Translations under genes and position numbers: made by a program
Shown: positions 35,473 through 43,327 of the stretch, piece by piece
Numbering within the stretch: the first letter of the stretch is position 1
How the letters are laid out: every line of letters begins with the position of its first letter
Notes under the pieces: generated by a model
Told to the model about the DNA's origin: nothing
The model's input: only the letters and a program-made list of their open reading frames with translations
The model's database searches: none
Assembly: GCA_050730855.1 (NCBI GenBank)
Contig: JBOHNU010000006.1
Coordinates: 1 to 64,000 of the forward strand
DNA: 64,000 nt
From: DASRJJ01 sp050730855
GTDB taxonomy: Bacteria > Patescibacteriota > Saccharimonadia > Saccharimonadales > UBA4665
Direction of reading: 5' to 3'

Positions 35473-35799
35473 ACGCAAATTTTACAACGTTCTCCCCTGT
35501 TTATAGAGTATTGACAGTCGACCCTACTCGGCTTATGCTTAGGGCGTCAAAAACAAAAATTGCACGTAGGTATCTGTCCGCCATGCCAGCGACACGCACA
35601 TTGTAGGCAAAAATAAAATCAGCTAGAGAATAGTGCAACCAAAAAAAATTGGATTTGTATTTAGTTTGGCTTTCATATGGAAAAGCCTTTTTGAGGTTGT
35701 TTTACTAGCCTTTACCGGTACAGATCAACAGAGGTAGAAAAAACAATCTTAAAGTGTTATTCTTAGCAAGAACTACCAACCTAATGTAGGGGACGATTT
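35473..35799 (+). other. 327-bp gene-free region with a strong promoter ahead of valS
   Basis: No credible protein gene. It contains the promoter at 35511-35539, which would give a transcript reading about 255 nt before valS. The stretch is A-rich, with a short CCAA-A6-TTGG inverted repeat near 35648. A valS ribosome-binding site (AGGGGA) lies at about 35787-35793. No T-box signature (AGGGTGGNACCGCG) is seen. It may encode a small RNA or a regulatory leader. Confidence 0.4.
35511..35539 (+). promoter_or_regulatory. Sigma70-type promoter upstream of valS
   Basis: TTGACA (35511-35516), 17-bp spacer, TATGCT (35534-35539). The start codon of valS is about 255 nt downstream of the predicted transcription start, much longer than the other leaders in the window. 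Confidence 0.78.
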
Positions 35800-38346
35800 A
35801 TGAAGTTGCCAAAAGCGTACGAGCCTTCCCAATACGAGGCCGACATCTACGCCCTATGGGAAAAATCCCGCACCTTCCAGCCAAACGGTAAAACAGGGAA
35901 GCATTTTTCGGTCGTCGTCCCGCCGCCCAATGCCAACGCCTCTTTGCATATCGGGTTTGCCCTGACTATGACACTCCAGGACATTGCCGTTCGTTACCAT
36001 CGCCTTAAGGGCGAACGTACGCTTTTTGTCCCGGGGGCTGACCACGCCGGGTTCGAGACCCAGGCCGTGTACGAAAAACACCTTGCCCGCGAGGGCAAAA
36101 GCCGCTTCGACTTCAGCAGGGAAGAGCTGTACAAACAAATCTGGGACTTCGTAGCGCAAAACCGCAAGGGGTTCGAGCAGCAATTTCGCCAGCTTGGCGG
36201 CAGCGTTGACTGGGATCATTTTACCTTTACTCTGGACGACAAAGTGGTGAAGCGCGCCTACGCCACCTTTAAAAAAATGTGGGACGAAGGACTTATTTAC
36301 AGAGGTGAGCGCCTGGTTAACTACTGCACGCACCACCGTACCGGCTTTGCCGACATCGAGGTAGAGTACAAAACCGCCAAAACGCCGCTGTATTACATGA
36401 AGTACGGGCCATTTACACTGGCCACCACCCGGCCGGAGACTAAGTTTGGCGACACCGCCGTGGCCGTCCACCCCGATGACAAACGTTACAAAAAATACGT
36501 AGGCAAGGTGATCGAAATTGAGGGAGTAAACGGCTCGTTCTCTGTCCAAGTTGTTGCCGACGAAATGGTTGACCTTAACTTCGGCACAGGCGTAGTTAAA
36601 ATTACACCAGCTCATTCGTTTGACGATTGGGAAGTAGCCCAACGCCACAACCTGCCCGCCAAACGCGTTATAAGCCACGACGGCACGCTCAACCACGAGG
36701 CCGGTCGATTCCAGGGCATGACCGTTCTCGAAGCCCGCAAAGCAGTCGTAGAAGCTTTAGAAGAGAAGGGGTTGCTGGTAAAAGTAGATAAAGATTACCA
36801 AAACCGCGTCGGCCACTGCTACAAGTGCGGCACAGTTATTGAACCGATGCTTATGGAACAGTGGTTTGTTAACATGGAGCCGCTGGCCGAGGGTGCCATC
36901 AAAGTGCTTGAGGAAGGGAAGATCACCTTCTACCCCGATAGCAAGCGCGAGCAGCTCCTCGGCTACCTAAAGGGTTTGCGCGACTGGAACATCAGCCGCC
37001 AGATCGCCTGGGGCATCCCCATTCCGGCTTTTCAAAACGTGAACGACCCCGACGACTGGATTTTCGACGAGCGCGTTAAGGAAGAGATTATCACTGTCGG
37101 CGACAAAAAATACCGCCGCGACCCCGACGTGTTCGACACCTGGTTTAGTAGTAGCTCGTGGCCATATGCCACACTCAACTTCGGCGACGCCAAATCCGAC
37201 GATTTTAAAAACTTCTACCCCCTAAGCCTGATGGAAACCGGCGGCGAAATCCTCTACCCCTGGGTCAGCCGCATGATAATGCTGGGCCTGTACGTCACCG
37301 GCGACATCCCCTTCGAAGCAGTTTATATCCACGGCTACGTGATGGCCGAAGACGGCGGCAAAATGAGTAAATCGCTCGGCAACGTAATTAACGCGCCGGA
37401 GGTAGTGGAAAAATACGGCGCCGACGCCCTGCGTATGGGGATTGTCGCCGGGCGCGTGCCGGCCGTAAACCGCGGTTTTGACCCCCGTAAAGTCGAAGAC
37501 GCGCGCAACTTTTGCAACAAACTGTGGAACATCGCCCGCTACGTCGAGACTAAGCTGAACGGCAACGAAGCCGGCGGCAAGCCCCGGCCGCAAACCGACG
37601 CCGACCATTGGGTGCTGCACAGGCTAGGGGAGGCAACCAACGCCATCGGCGCACATCTGGACGAATACCGCTTTGCTGAAGCCTACAACACGCTATACCA
37701 CTTTGTGTGGGACGACTTTGCCGACTGGTACATCGAGGCCAGCAAAGCCGCCGAAAACCCGGCCGTTTTATCCTACACTCTGGAGTCCGTGCTTAAGCTA
37801 ATGCATCCGTTTGCGCCGTTTGTTACCGAAACCATCTGGCAGACGCTGCAGCTTGCCGGCAAAGACTCCATTTTAGCCACCACCGCCTGGCTGGAAATCC
37901 CGGCCGCCGATGCCAAGCGCGCCAAGCAGTTTGAGGAAGTAAAAGCCATCGTTACAGAGGCACGCGCTATGCAAAAAGCCGCCGGCGTGGCCAAGGCCTC
38001 GCTGACCTTCGCCGACGCGCCACTCATCGAGACCAACGCCGCGCTCATCAAACGCCTGGCCAAGCTCGGCACAGTGGCCTTTGGCACCGCCAAAGACGGC
38101 GTAAAACTAACCGCCTCCAAGCACGCCGCCAGCCTGGGAATCGACCCGCAAGCCTACCGCGCAAAACTGGCCGAGCAACAGACAGAAGTTAAACAGGCCA
38201 TCAAACAGCTCGAGACTCGCCTCAAAAATCGCGCTTACACCCAGAACGCTCCGGCCAAAATAGTAGCCCAAACTCGCACTCAACTGGCCGAAGCCCAAAC
38301 CCGCCTGGCCGCCCTGCAAGAAGAGCAGGGTAAAATCAGTGGCTAG
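35800..38346 (+). CDS. valS: Valyl-tRNA synthetase
   Basis: 848 residues of class I ValRS: catalytic Rossmann fold, editing domain (TTRPETKFGDTAVAVHPDD), KMSKS loop (GGKMSKSLGNV), anticodon-binding helices and a C-terminal coiled-coil arm (AYRAKLAEQQTEVKQAIKQL). It charges tRNA-Val and hydrolyses mischarged Thr. The HIGH motif reads HIGF (NANASLHIGFALTM); the last His, which helps bind ATP, is Phe. A zinc-type CYKC pair stands at about residue 345. An AGGGGA site precedes the ATG. Confidence 0.97.
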   Translation: MKLPKAYEPSQYEADIYALWEKSRTFQPNGKTGKHFSVVVPPPNANASLHIGFALTMTLQDIAVRYHRLKGERTLFVPGADHAGFETQAVYEKHLAREGKSRFDFSREELYKQIWDFVAQNRKGFEQQFRQLGGSVDWDHFTFTLDDKVVKRAYATFKKMWDEGLIYRGERLVNYCTHHRTGFADIEVEYKTAKTPLYYMKYGPFTLATTRPETKFGDTAVAVHPDDKRYKKYVGKVIEIEGVNGSFSVQVVADEMVDLNFGTGVVKITPAHSFDDWEVAQRHNLPAKRVISHDGTLNHEAGRFQGMTVLEARKAVVEALEEKGLLVKVDKDYQNRVGHCYKCGTVIEPMLMEQWFVNMEPLAEGAIKVLEEGKITFYPDSKREQLLGYLKGLRDWNISRQIAWGIPIPAFQNVNDPDDWIFDERVKEEIITVGDKKYRRDPDVFDTWFSSSSWPYATLNFGDAKSDDFKNFYPLSLMETGGEILYPWVSRMIMLGLYVTGDIPFEAVYIHGYVMAEDGGKMSKSLGNVINAPEVVEKYGADALRMGIVAGRVPAVNRGFDPRKVEDARNFCNKLWNIARYVETKLNGNEAGGKPRPQTDADHWVLHRLGEATNAIGAHLDEYRFAEAYNTLYHFVWDDFADWYIEASKAAENPAVLSYTLESVLKLMHPFAPFVTETIWQTLQLAGKDSILATTAWLEIPAADAKRAKQFEEVKAIVTEARAMQKAAGVAKASLTFADAPLIETNAALIKRLAKLGTVAFGTAKDGVKLTASKHAASLGIDPQAYRAKLAEQQTEVKQAIKQLETRLKNRAYTQNAPAKIVAQTRTQLAEAQTRLAALQEEQGKISG

Positions 38347-38570
38347 CTCCAGCCCTTGGCAGCTTTGCGATACAGTAAATCTGGACGACCCGCCACTAAC
38401 CAGGCGAATCCGGCACTACTGGCGTTGATTGAACGTGCCGAGCAATCCGTACCGCTGCACGACACATTGCCGACCCTGTTGACTGGCAGCGGCAACAGCG
38501 GCGCTGGAGCGACCCCTGGAAAGAAGCCCGGAAGGAAACCGGCCTGGCTTTGTTTGACCCACTGGACTAA
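38339..38570 (+). pseudogene. Possible frameshifted coding relic after valS
   Basis: Between valS and the ZIP gene, two plus-strand frames look protein-like. One starts at a GTG overlapping the valS stop (38339) and reads about 29 residues (SSPWQLCDTVNLDDPPLTRR) to a TGA near 38428. The other opens soon after and ends at TAA 38568-38570 with RWSDPWKEARKETGLALFDP. A single frameshift would join them into a protein of about 75 residues. No family is recognised. Confidence 0.25.
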
Positions 38571-39313
38571 TGGCCGTGGAGTTCGCCGGCCAGCTGCGTG
38601 ACCAAAAATATGGCTGCGACGCCGAGGATGGTGAGCACGATGGTGGTGCGGTCGGATTTTTCGTCGTGCGCCTGGGGCAAAATGTCGCTGGCGCCGATGT
38701 ACAGCAAAAAGCCGGCAAAGAAGGCCAGGTAGTAGGCCAAAAACTGCTCGGGCAGCGTAAAGAACAGAGTAGATACAGCACCCACCAACGGCAGCGCACC
38801 GTTTAGCAGCACCAGCTTGAGTGTCCGCTGCACGCTGTTTTTGTGCGCCAGCATCAAGGTGGCGGTGTTTAGCCCGTCGGCAAAGCGATGGGCGATTAAG
38901 GCGACCGACACGGTCAGGCCAACGGCCACATTCACCTGGAACGCCAGACCGATGCCAATACCGTCCAGCAAGCTATGCCCGCCGATGGCCAGCGCCGAGA
39001 GCACTCCCACTTGGGGATGGCGGTGTTTGCCGTACTGCGTCTCGTGCTGATGATGGATAAGCAGCAGCTTCTCGGCAATATGGAACAGCAAAAAGCCGGC
39101 AACCAGGGTTACCATCACCCAAATGGGGTCAAGCTCGAACTCGTGGATAATCTCAAACATTTCGGGCAGCACATCAAAGGCAACTACACCGAGGATGATG
39201 CCGGCGGTAAACCCTAAAATATGGTTAAACCGCTTGGCATGGTGCTTTATGGCGAACAAGCCGCCAGCGACGGCGGCCGCAAACATGCAAAGTGTAAAGA
39301 TGACTGCCAGCAT
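38567..39313 (-). CDS. ZIP family metal transporter
   Basis: 248 residues with eight hydrophobic helices. The metal-binding helices are clear: AIGGHSLLDGIGIGLAFQ (fourth, HSxxDG) and LIAHRFADGLNTATLM (fifth, HxxxDG). A histidine-containing loop (HHQHETQYGKHRH) lies before helix four. ZIP proteins bring zinc, iron or manganese into the cytoplasm. It is divergent from a Fur-family regulator with only 65 bp between, so metal-dependent control is likely. Confidence 0.93.
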   Translation of the reverse strand: MLAVIFTLCMFAAAVAGGLFAIKHHAKRFNHILGFTAGIILGVVAFDVLPEMFEIIHEFELDPIWVMVTLVAGFLLFHIAEKLLLIHHQHETQYGKHRHPQVGVLSALAIGGHSLLDGIGIGLAFQVNVAVGLTVSVALIAHRFADGLNTATLMLAHKNSVQRTLKLVLLNGALPLVGAVSTLFFTLPEQFLAYYLAFFAGFLLYIGASDILPQAHDEKSDRTTIVLTILGVAAIFLVTQLAGELHGH

Positions 39314-39342
39314 AACTACAACATACGGTTCACAGTTGTTGT

Positions 39343-39372
39343 TTGCAAATATGTCGCAATATCTGCTAAACT
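39343..39372 (+). promoter_or_regulatory. fur promoter with an overlapping inverted repeat
   Basis: TTGCAA (39343-39348), 18-bp spacer, TAAACT (39367-39372), and ATG 6 nt later. TTGC at 39343 and GCAA ending at 39359 form a 17-bp dyad over the -35, a plausible Fur/Zur operator; the assignment to this regulator is inference. Confidence 0.5.
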
Positions 39373-39378
39373 TGCTAC

Positions 39379-39819
39379 ATGTTTACGCCAAAAGAGGTGT
39401 TTGCCAAACTCTTAAAAGATAGCCGCCAGAGCGTCACCGGCGCACGGGTGTCGGTGTTCGAGGCGCTGCTCGGCCGCGAGCCAATGAGTATGCACGAGCT
39501 TGTAGCACGGACGAATGGAGTGGACCGCGCCAGCGTGTACCGTGCCGTCGGTCTGTTTGAACGGCTGGGGATTGTGCAGCGGCTTAGCATCGGCTGGAAG
39601 TACAAAATCGAGCTGACCGACCGTTTTGCCGAGCACCATCACCACCTCACCTGCACGGCTTGCGGCAAAACAATCGCCATGGGCGAGGCCGAACTGGAGT
39701 CGCTCATCGCCAAGCTGGCCGCCGAGCACAATTTTACCCCCACCGCTCACCAAATAGAGGTACAAGGCTTGTGCAATGATTGCGCGGCTACTACTCGGCA
39801 GGTTCCAGGGCGGACTTGA
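39379..39819 (+). CDS. Fur family metalloregulator
   Basis: 146 residues. An N-terminal winged helix (about 1-75, RQSVTGARVSVFEALL and HELVARTNGVDRASVYRAVGLFERLG) is followed by the metal-sensing dimerisation domain with HHHHLTCTACGK and a second cysteine pair (CNDC), so a structural zinc site is expected. It could be a Zur-, Fur- or Mur-type regulator; the adjoining ZIP importer favours zinc or iron. The 3' end overlaps the convergent XRE-HAD gene by 29 bp. Confidence 0.92.
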   Translation: MFTPKEVFAKLLKDSRQSVTGARVSVFEALLGREPMSMHELVARTNGVDRASVYRAVGLFERLGIVQRLSIGWKYKIELTDRFAEHHHHLTCTACGKTIAMGEAELESLIAKLAAEHNFTPTAHQIEVQGLCNDCAATTRQVPGRT

Positions 39820-40624
39820 TGCGTTTGATCGACTCTTCCGGGCGGTAATCGTCGAACCATAGCACGCGCCAGCCCTGTTTTTCGGCGGCCATTAGGTTTA
39901 CGCGGCCGTCATCGACCAGTAAAATTTCGTTGGCCGGCACACCGGCACGCTCGGTGGCGATTTGGTAAATCTTGGCTTCTGGCTTGATTGTTTTGACCAC
40001 CGAAGAATCAATGACAGAATCGTAAGGCAAGTCGGGCAACAGACCCTGCTGTCTCATGGCGTCGATTAGCCCCGGCATAATATTGGACAAAAGTCCCAGG
40101 CGGTAATGCTTGGCCGTCCACTCCAAAAACGGCCGCATGGCCGCGATAGGCTCAATTGCATCCAGATAGTACTTTTGCCAATCCAATTTGGCAACGCCCA
40201 GCGCCTTGGCATAGGCGCGGTTAAACTCGTCCATGCCAATTCTGCCCTGGCAAGCGTCGTCGTTATAGTGCCAAAAGGTGGTTTCGATAATATCCGGCGG
40301 CACGTTGGTATCCTCAGCGATTTTGGAAAACGCGCGGTGGAAAAACCGCACCAGACAGCCATTTATGTCGAAATACACAAAACTAATGCCGGTTTTGGAC
40401 TTACCCTTGGTTTTTTTGGCGCTGCCGATCAGGTCGTCTAGACTGATGCCGAGCGCGTTGGTGATGTTTTGGATGGTAAACACCGAGGGCGCTTTAATGG
40501 CGCCGCGCTCAATTTTGGTAAGCGTAGAATAGCTCAACCCCGCCTCTTGGCAAAGAGTTTGCTGCGTAAACCCCGCTGCCAATCGCGCAGCCTGTAATCG
40601 CCGCCCTAGCGCCGCCTCATTCAT
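39791..40624 (-). CDS. XRE-type HTH fused to HAD hydrolase
   Basis: 277 residues. Residues about 4-62 form an XRE/Cro helix-turn-helix (LGRRLQAARLAAGFTQQTL, LSYSTLTKIERGAI, ITNALGISLDDLI). After a basic linker (KKTKGKSKTG) comes a HAD domain: FVYFDINGCLV (nucleophile), LGLLSNIMPG, VKTIKPEAKIY and LLVDDGRVN. A DNA-binding domain joined to a phosphatase domain suggests a regulator that senses or cleaves a phosphorylated ligand. The ATG at 40624 is chosen because TATGAT ends 6 nt upstream of it; 40630 is an alternative. Confidence 0.85.
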   Translation of the reverse strand: MNEAALGRRLQAARLAAGFTQQTLCQEAGLSYSTLTKIERGAIKAPSVFTIQNITNALGISLDDLIGSAKKTKGKSKTGISFVYFDINGCLVRFFHRAFSKIAEDTNVPPDIIETTFWHYNDDACQGRIGMDEFNRAYAKALGVAKLDWQKYYLDAIEPIAAMRPFLEWTAKHYRLGLLSNIMPGLIDAMRQQGLLPDLPYDSVIDSSVVKTIKPEAKIYQIATERAGVPANEILLVDDGRVNLMAAEKQGWRVLWFDDYRPEESIKRIKSALEPAE

Positions 40625-40630
40625 AGCCAT

Positions 40631-40658
40631 ATCATACCAGTTTGAGTTTGGAATGCAA
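40631..40658 (-). promoter_or_regulatory. Promoter of the XRE-HAD gene
   Basis: Reverse strand TTGCAT (40653-40658), 16-bp spacer, TATGAT (40631-40636), with the chosen ATG 6 nt downstream (leaderless). Confidence 0.55.
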
Positions 40659-40707
40659 GGGTAACTAGCCGCAAACGGCCAGGCTTTGCCCGTGCTAAAA
40701 TATGGTT

Positions 40708-41802
40708 ATGTCATTCTGGCGTAAATCCGGGGTTGTGGTGGTGGCCGCGCTGTTGCCGGTTGTTTTGTTTGCCTGGGGGCTGTTTTTTGCGACCCACCAG
40801 ATGGTGGCCGCGCCGGATCGCCTTAAGCAAACCTTGGAAACCAGCGGCATTTACCAAACGTTGGTGGGCGACATCCTACGGCAAACCGAAAACAGCGAAG
40901 CTGCGCCAGACGGCGAAAAGCAGGCAACTCCCACCGATCAGCCGGAGGTGCAGCAGGCCGTAAAAGCCGCCGCTTCGCCGGAGTTCCTTAAAAGCCAGGT
41001 TGAGAGATTTTTGGACGATATTTACGCCTGGGTGCGCGGCGACAGCGAGCGCCTAGAGTTTCAGATTGATCTGACCGAGACAAAAGCCAGGCTTGCCGAC
41101 GGCCTAGCTAGCGCCGTTAACAGCCGTCTGGCCAGCCTGCCGGAGTGCAGCGGGTCGGTGAGCGCCGGATCGTTCGTGTCGTTCGACCCGTTCACCGCCG
41201 AATGCGTGCCGCGCGGCCTGGACAGCGGCGCAGCCACTGCCCAAATCCGCAGCGAAGTTGACAAACTCATCGAGAAACCGCTTATCACCCAAGACGATAT
41301 AAAAAACGATCAGGGGCAACCGCTCGGACAGCAATTACAAGCCTTGCCGGTCGCGTACAATGGCCTGGTGCTTGGCACGCGACTTGGGGCTTTGGCTGTA
41401 GTGCTTTTGGCGGGAGCACTAATTCTTCTTAGCATCCCTTGGCGCGCCGGGTTAAAACGAGTGGGCATTGTGTTTGTAGTTGTTGGCGGCGCGACGTCGT
41501 TACTAGCGCTGGGCGGTACTTTTGTCTTTAAACGGCTGTCCGAGGGGCTGGGCGGAGGGAAGGGGTTCGACAGCGCCATCACCCTCGCCCACCTATTCGC
41601 AGACGGCTTCCGAACCTGGTGGCTAGGGTACGGGCTGTTCCTTTTGCTGCTAGGTATCGCTGCGTTGGTGGCGCTCAATTTTATCAAACAGCGGAGGGAA
41701 CCGGCCGCGGCGGAAAAAATGGAAAGCGCGGAAAAAACGGGCGGCAAGTTGCCAGACGCAAAAACCACAGCTACTTCAGACATAAAAACAGACGAAAAAT
41801 AA
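40708..41802 (+). CDS. Four-helix membrane protein with large outer loop, unknown
   Basis: 364 residues. A first membrane helix (GVVVVAALLPVVLFAWGLFFA, about 7-28) precedes an outer region of about 190 residues with two Cys that could pair. Three helices follow (LGALAVVLLAGALILLSI, VGIVFVVVGGATSLLALGG, GYGLFLLLLGIAALVALNF) and then a basic, polar cytoplasmic tail (KTGGKLPDAKTTATSD). No recognised domain. Start 40708 is chosen over the ATG at 40702 because TAAAAT ends exactly 6 nt before it. Confidence 0.72.
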   Translation: MSFWRKSGVVVVAALLPVVLFAWGLFFATHQMVAAPDRLKQTLETSGIYQTLVGDILRQTENSEAAPDGEKQATPTDQPEVQQAVKAAASPEFLKSQVERFLDDIYAWVRGDSERLEFQIDLTETKARLADGLASAVNSRLASLPECSGSVSAGSFVSFDPFTAECVPRGLDSGAATAQIRSEVDKLIEKPLITQDDIKNDQGQPLGQQLQALPVAYNGLVLGTRLGALAVVLLAGALILLSIPWRAGLKRVGIVFVVVGGATSLLALGGTFVFKRLSEGLGGGKGFDSAITLAHLFADGFRTWWLGYGLFLLLLGIAALVALNFIKQRREPAAAEKMESAEKTGGKLPDAKTTATSDIKTDEK

Positions 41803-41833
41803 TTGGGGGAGGGATTCGCTCTTGTTCTGCTTC

Positions 41834-41855
41834 GCAAAAGTGCGGGCACTTTTGC
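41834..41855. terminator. Hairpin downstream of the 40708-41802 gene
   Basis: A perfect 10-bp stem (GCAAAAGTGC and its complement) with a 2-nt nominal loop, 32 bp after the stop codon. Only a short T-stretch lies inside the stem, so termination is likely but not certain. Confidence 0.45.
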
Positions 41856-41904
41856 TTCGGCCAAGCGTGGAAAACATGAACAGCCACCCGACTGTTCACG
41901 CCCT

Positions 41905-41921
41905 CGTATCGAGGGTTCGAA
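41905..41921 (+). repeat. 17-bp inverted copy of the tRNA-Ser(CGA) T-arm
   Basis: CGTATCGAGGGTTCGAA here is identical to the variable-arm/T-arm segment of the neighbouring tRNA-Ser(CGA) gene, which lies on the opposite strand (41992-42008). Confidence 0.7.
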
Positions 41922-41934
41922 CACGTCATTCCGA

Positions 41935-41974
41935 CCAACCCCGACGGCCCGACCAAGGCCAAGCCGTCCGGGGT

Positions 41975-41977
<3 letters not shown>
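41935..41977. repeat. Long hairpin abutting the tRNA-Ser(CGA) 3' end
   Basis: Arms 41935-41948 and 41963-41977 pair over 14 bp with one bulged base around a 14-nt loop. The right arm includes the encoded CCA of the tRNA on the reverse strand. No T-run follows, so its role (processing, termination or attachment-site remnant) is unclear. Confidence 0.5.
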
Positions 41978-42064
<87 letters not shown>

Positions 42065-42134
42065 TTGAACACTCATTTTACCACATCAGGCTGGCAATTA
42101 ACCCCTTGGTGTGCTAAGATTACATCTGTTGTAT

Positions 42135-42211
42135 GCACCCGTAGCTCAGCTGGATAGAGCGTTGGCTTGCGGAGCCAAAGGTCGTGTGTTCGAATCACGC
42201 CGGGTGTACCA
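42135..42211 (+). tRNA. tRNA-Arg (anticodon GCG)
   Basis: GCACCCGTAGCTCAGC start, anticodon stem TTGGC/GCCAA with loop TTGCGGA (anticodon GCG, reading CGC/CGU), T-loop TTCGAATC and CCA encoded at 42209-42211. Bacteria usually read CGN with an ACG anticodon edited to inosine. The acceptor has one G-T pair at its first position. Confidence 0.92.
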
Positions 42212-42396
42212 TTCATAGCCCAACTGGTAGAAAGAGCAAAACTAAGGATTTTTAGTGGAGTAATTCTACGGGGGAGGGCAAGAAAACGATTCAAACTTGA
42301 CAAGTTTTTCCTGTTTTCCGCCTAGGAAAATTCTGTAATACAGTTCATTTTCGACGCATTCGCCGTACCTGACTGCAACGTATTTTTGTCTTATTA

Positions 42397-42969
42397 TCAA
42401 AACCGGATGCGGTTTGTAATGGTGTCTACCATGCCTTGTTTGCGGTTGACTATTGGGAGACTACCGGAGATGACGGCGATGATTGCGTTGGCGTTTTCCG
42501 GCGGAACGTACACATCTATGGAGGGCGCGAAACGCTTGTGCGGCATAAACACAACGGTGGCAAGCGACCCTTCGGCCATAACGGCGAACGATTTAAACTG
42601 AGTATAGGGGTAATATTTTTGCCCCACGGTAAGCCCGCCGGCGTCCACCCGGTAGGCCAGTACGCGCGGCTTGCGCGCGGCAGCCACCGCAAAAACGACC
42701 CCCGCGAACACAATTATGCCCGAAGAAATCACATCCCGGGTAATTAGGTAAACCAGCGCAGCCACGACAACCGTCGCCAAAAGCACCTGCACGTACCATG
42801 CCGTGTGCTTCTCGTGGGCTACATATTCCGACGCCGTCCACTCTACCGAGCTTTTTTGCGCCTCGTCAGATTGGCGTGGAGCATCAGTGCTTTGCACTCC
42901 AGCCCCGCCAGGTGAAAACACCCATCCGGCTTGTTGGCCAGCCTGGCGCCCGTTGTTACCTCCATCCAT
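42397..42969 (-). CDS. Two-helix membrane protein, unknown
   Basis: 190 residues. A disordered, Gly/Gln/Ser-rich N-terminus (about 1-45) is followed by a charged segment (SEYVAHEKHTAWYVQ), two membrane helices (VLLATVVVAALVYLIT and GIIVFAGVVFAVAAA) and a C-terminal domain of about 90 residues (YRVDAGGLTVGQKYYPYTQF, IDVYVPPENANAII) that resembles a PH-like/YdbS-type fold. Such proteins are common in Saccharibacteria. Start 42969 is chosen because TACAAT ends 7 nt upstream. Confidence 0.72.
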   Translation of the reverse strand: MDGGNNGRQAGQQAGWVFSPGGAGVQSTDAPRQSDEAQKSSVEWTASEYVAHEKHTAWYVQVLLATVVVAALVYLITRDVISSGIIVFAGVVFAVAAARKPRVLAYRVDAGGLTVGQKYYPYTQFKSFAVMAEGSLATVVFMPHKRFAPSIDVYVPPENANAIIAVISGSLPIVNRKQGMVDTITNRIRF

Positions 42970-42976
42970 AAGAGTT

Positions 42977-43004
42977 ATTGTACACCGAAAAACTAGCGCT
43001 ACAA
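42977..43004 (-). promoter_or_regulatory. Promoter of the 42397-42969 gene
   Basis: Reverse strand TTGTAG (42999-43004), 16-bp spacer, TACAAT (42977-42982), 7 nt before the ATG. Confidence 0.6.
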
Positions 43005-43022
43005 AGCACCTTAAGGGCAGCA

Positions 43023-43050
43023 AAAAAGACCCAGAAGACTGGGTCTTTTT
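43023..43050 (-). terminator. Intrinsic terminator after the tRNA-Ser genes
   Basis: A 12-bp perfect stem (AAAAAGACCCAG and its complement) around an AAGA loop with flanking A/T runs. It directly follows tRNA-Ser(GCU) on the reverse strand and precedes the promoter of the next gene. Confidence 0.9.
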
Positions 43051-43053
43051 GTG

Positions 43054-43146
43054 TGGCGGAGAGAGAGGGATTCGAACCCTCGCGGGGGATTGCTCCCCCC
43101 TAGCGATTTAGCAAACCGCCCCCTTCAGCCTCTTGGGTACCTCTCC
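43054..43146 (-). tRNA. tRNA-Ser (anticodon GCU)
   Basis: Reverse strand GGAGAGGTACCCAAGAGG start, anticodon stem GCGGT/ATCGC with loop TTGCTAA (GCU, reading AGC/AGU), a long GC-rich variable arm, T-loop GTTCGAATCC, discriminator G and an encoded CCA. A class II tRNA of 93 nt. Confidence 0.95.
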
Positions 43147-43189
43147 GTGCTAATGACTGAACCGACGTATTGTACCGCCTTTTCACTTT

Positions 43190-43277
43190 TGGCGGAAGGG
43201 GTGGGATTCGAACCCACGGTGAGTCTCCCCACGACGGTTTTCAAGACCGTTACCTTAAACCGCTCGGTCACCCTTCC
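43190..43277 (-). tRNA. tRNA-Ser (anticodon UGA)
   Basis: Reverse strand GGAAGGGTGACCGAGCGG start, anticodon stem ACGGT/ACCGT with loop CTTGAAA (UGA, reading UCN), variable arm around GGGGAGAC, T-loop GTTCGAATCC and encoded CCA. Together with the GCU and CGA genes it covers all serine codon boxes. Confidence 0.95.
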
Positions 43278-43327
43278 GTAACTTCGTGATTAACAGAGGT
43301 AATTATAGCAGATTCTGCGCTACCCGA

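Noticed and set aside
35473..35799. T-box riboswitch before valS
   Set aside because: The conserved AGGGTGGNACCGCG T-box sequence and a following terminator are absent.
42212..42300. tRNA-like stretch after tRNA-Arg (resembles CCCAACTGGTAGA D-arm)
   Set aside because: A D-arm-like and anticodon-like fragment is visible, but no acceptor or T-arm can be paired; at most a decayed tRNA.
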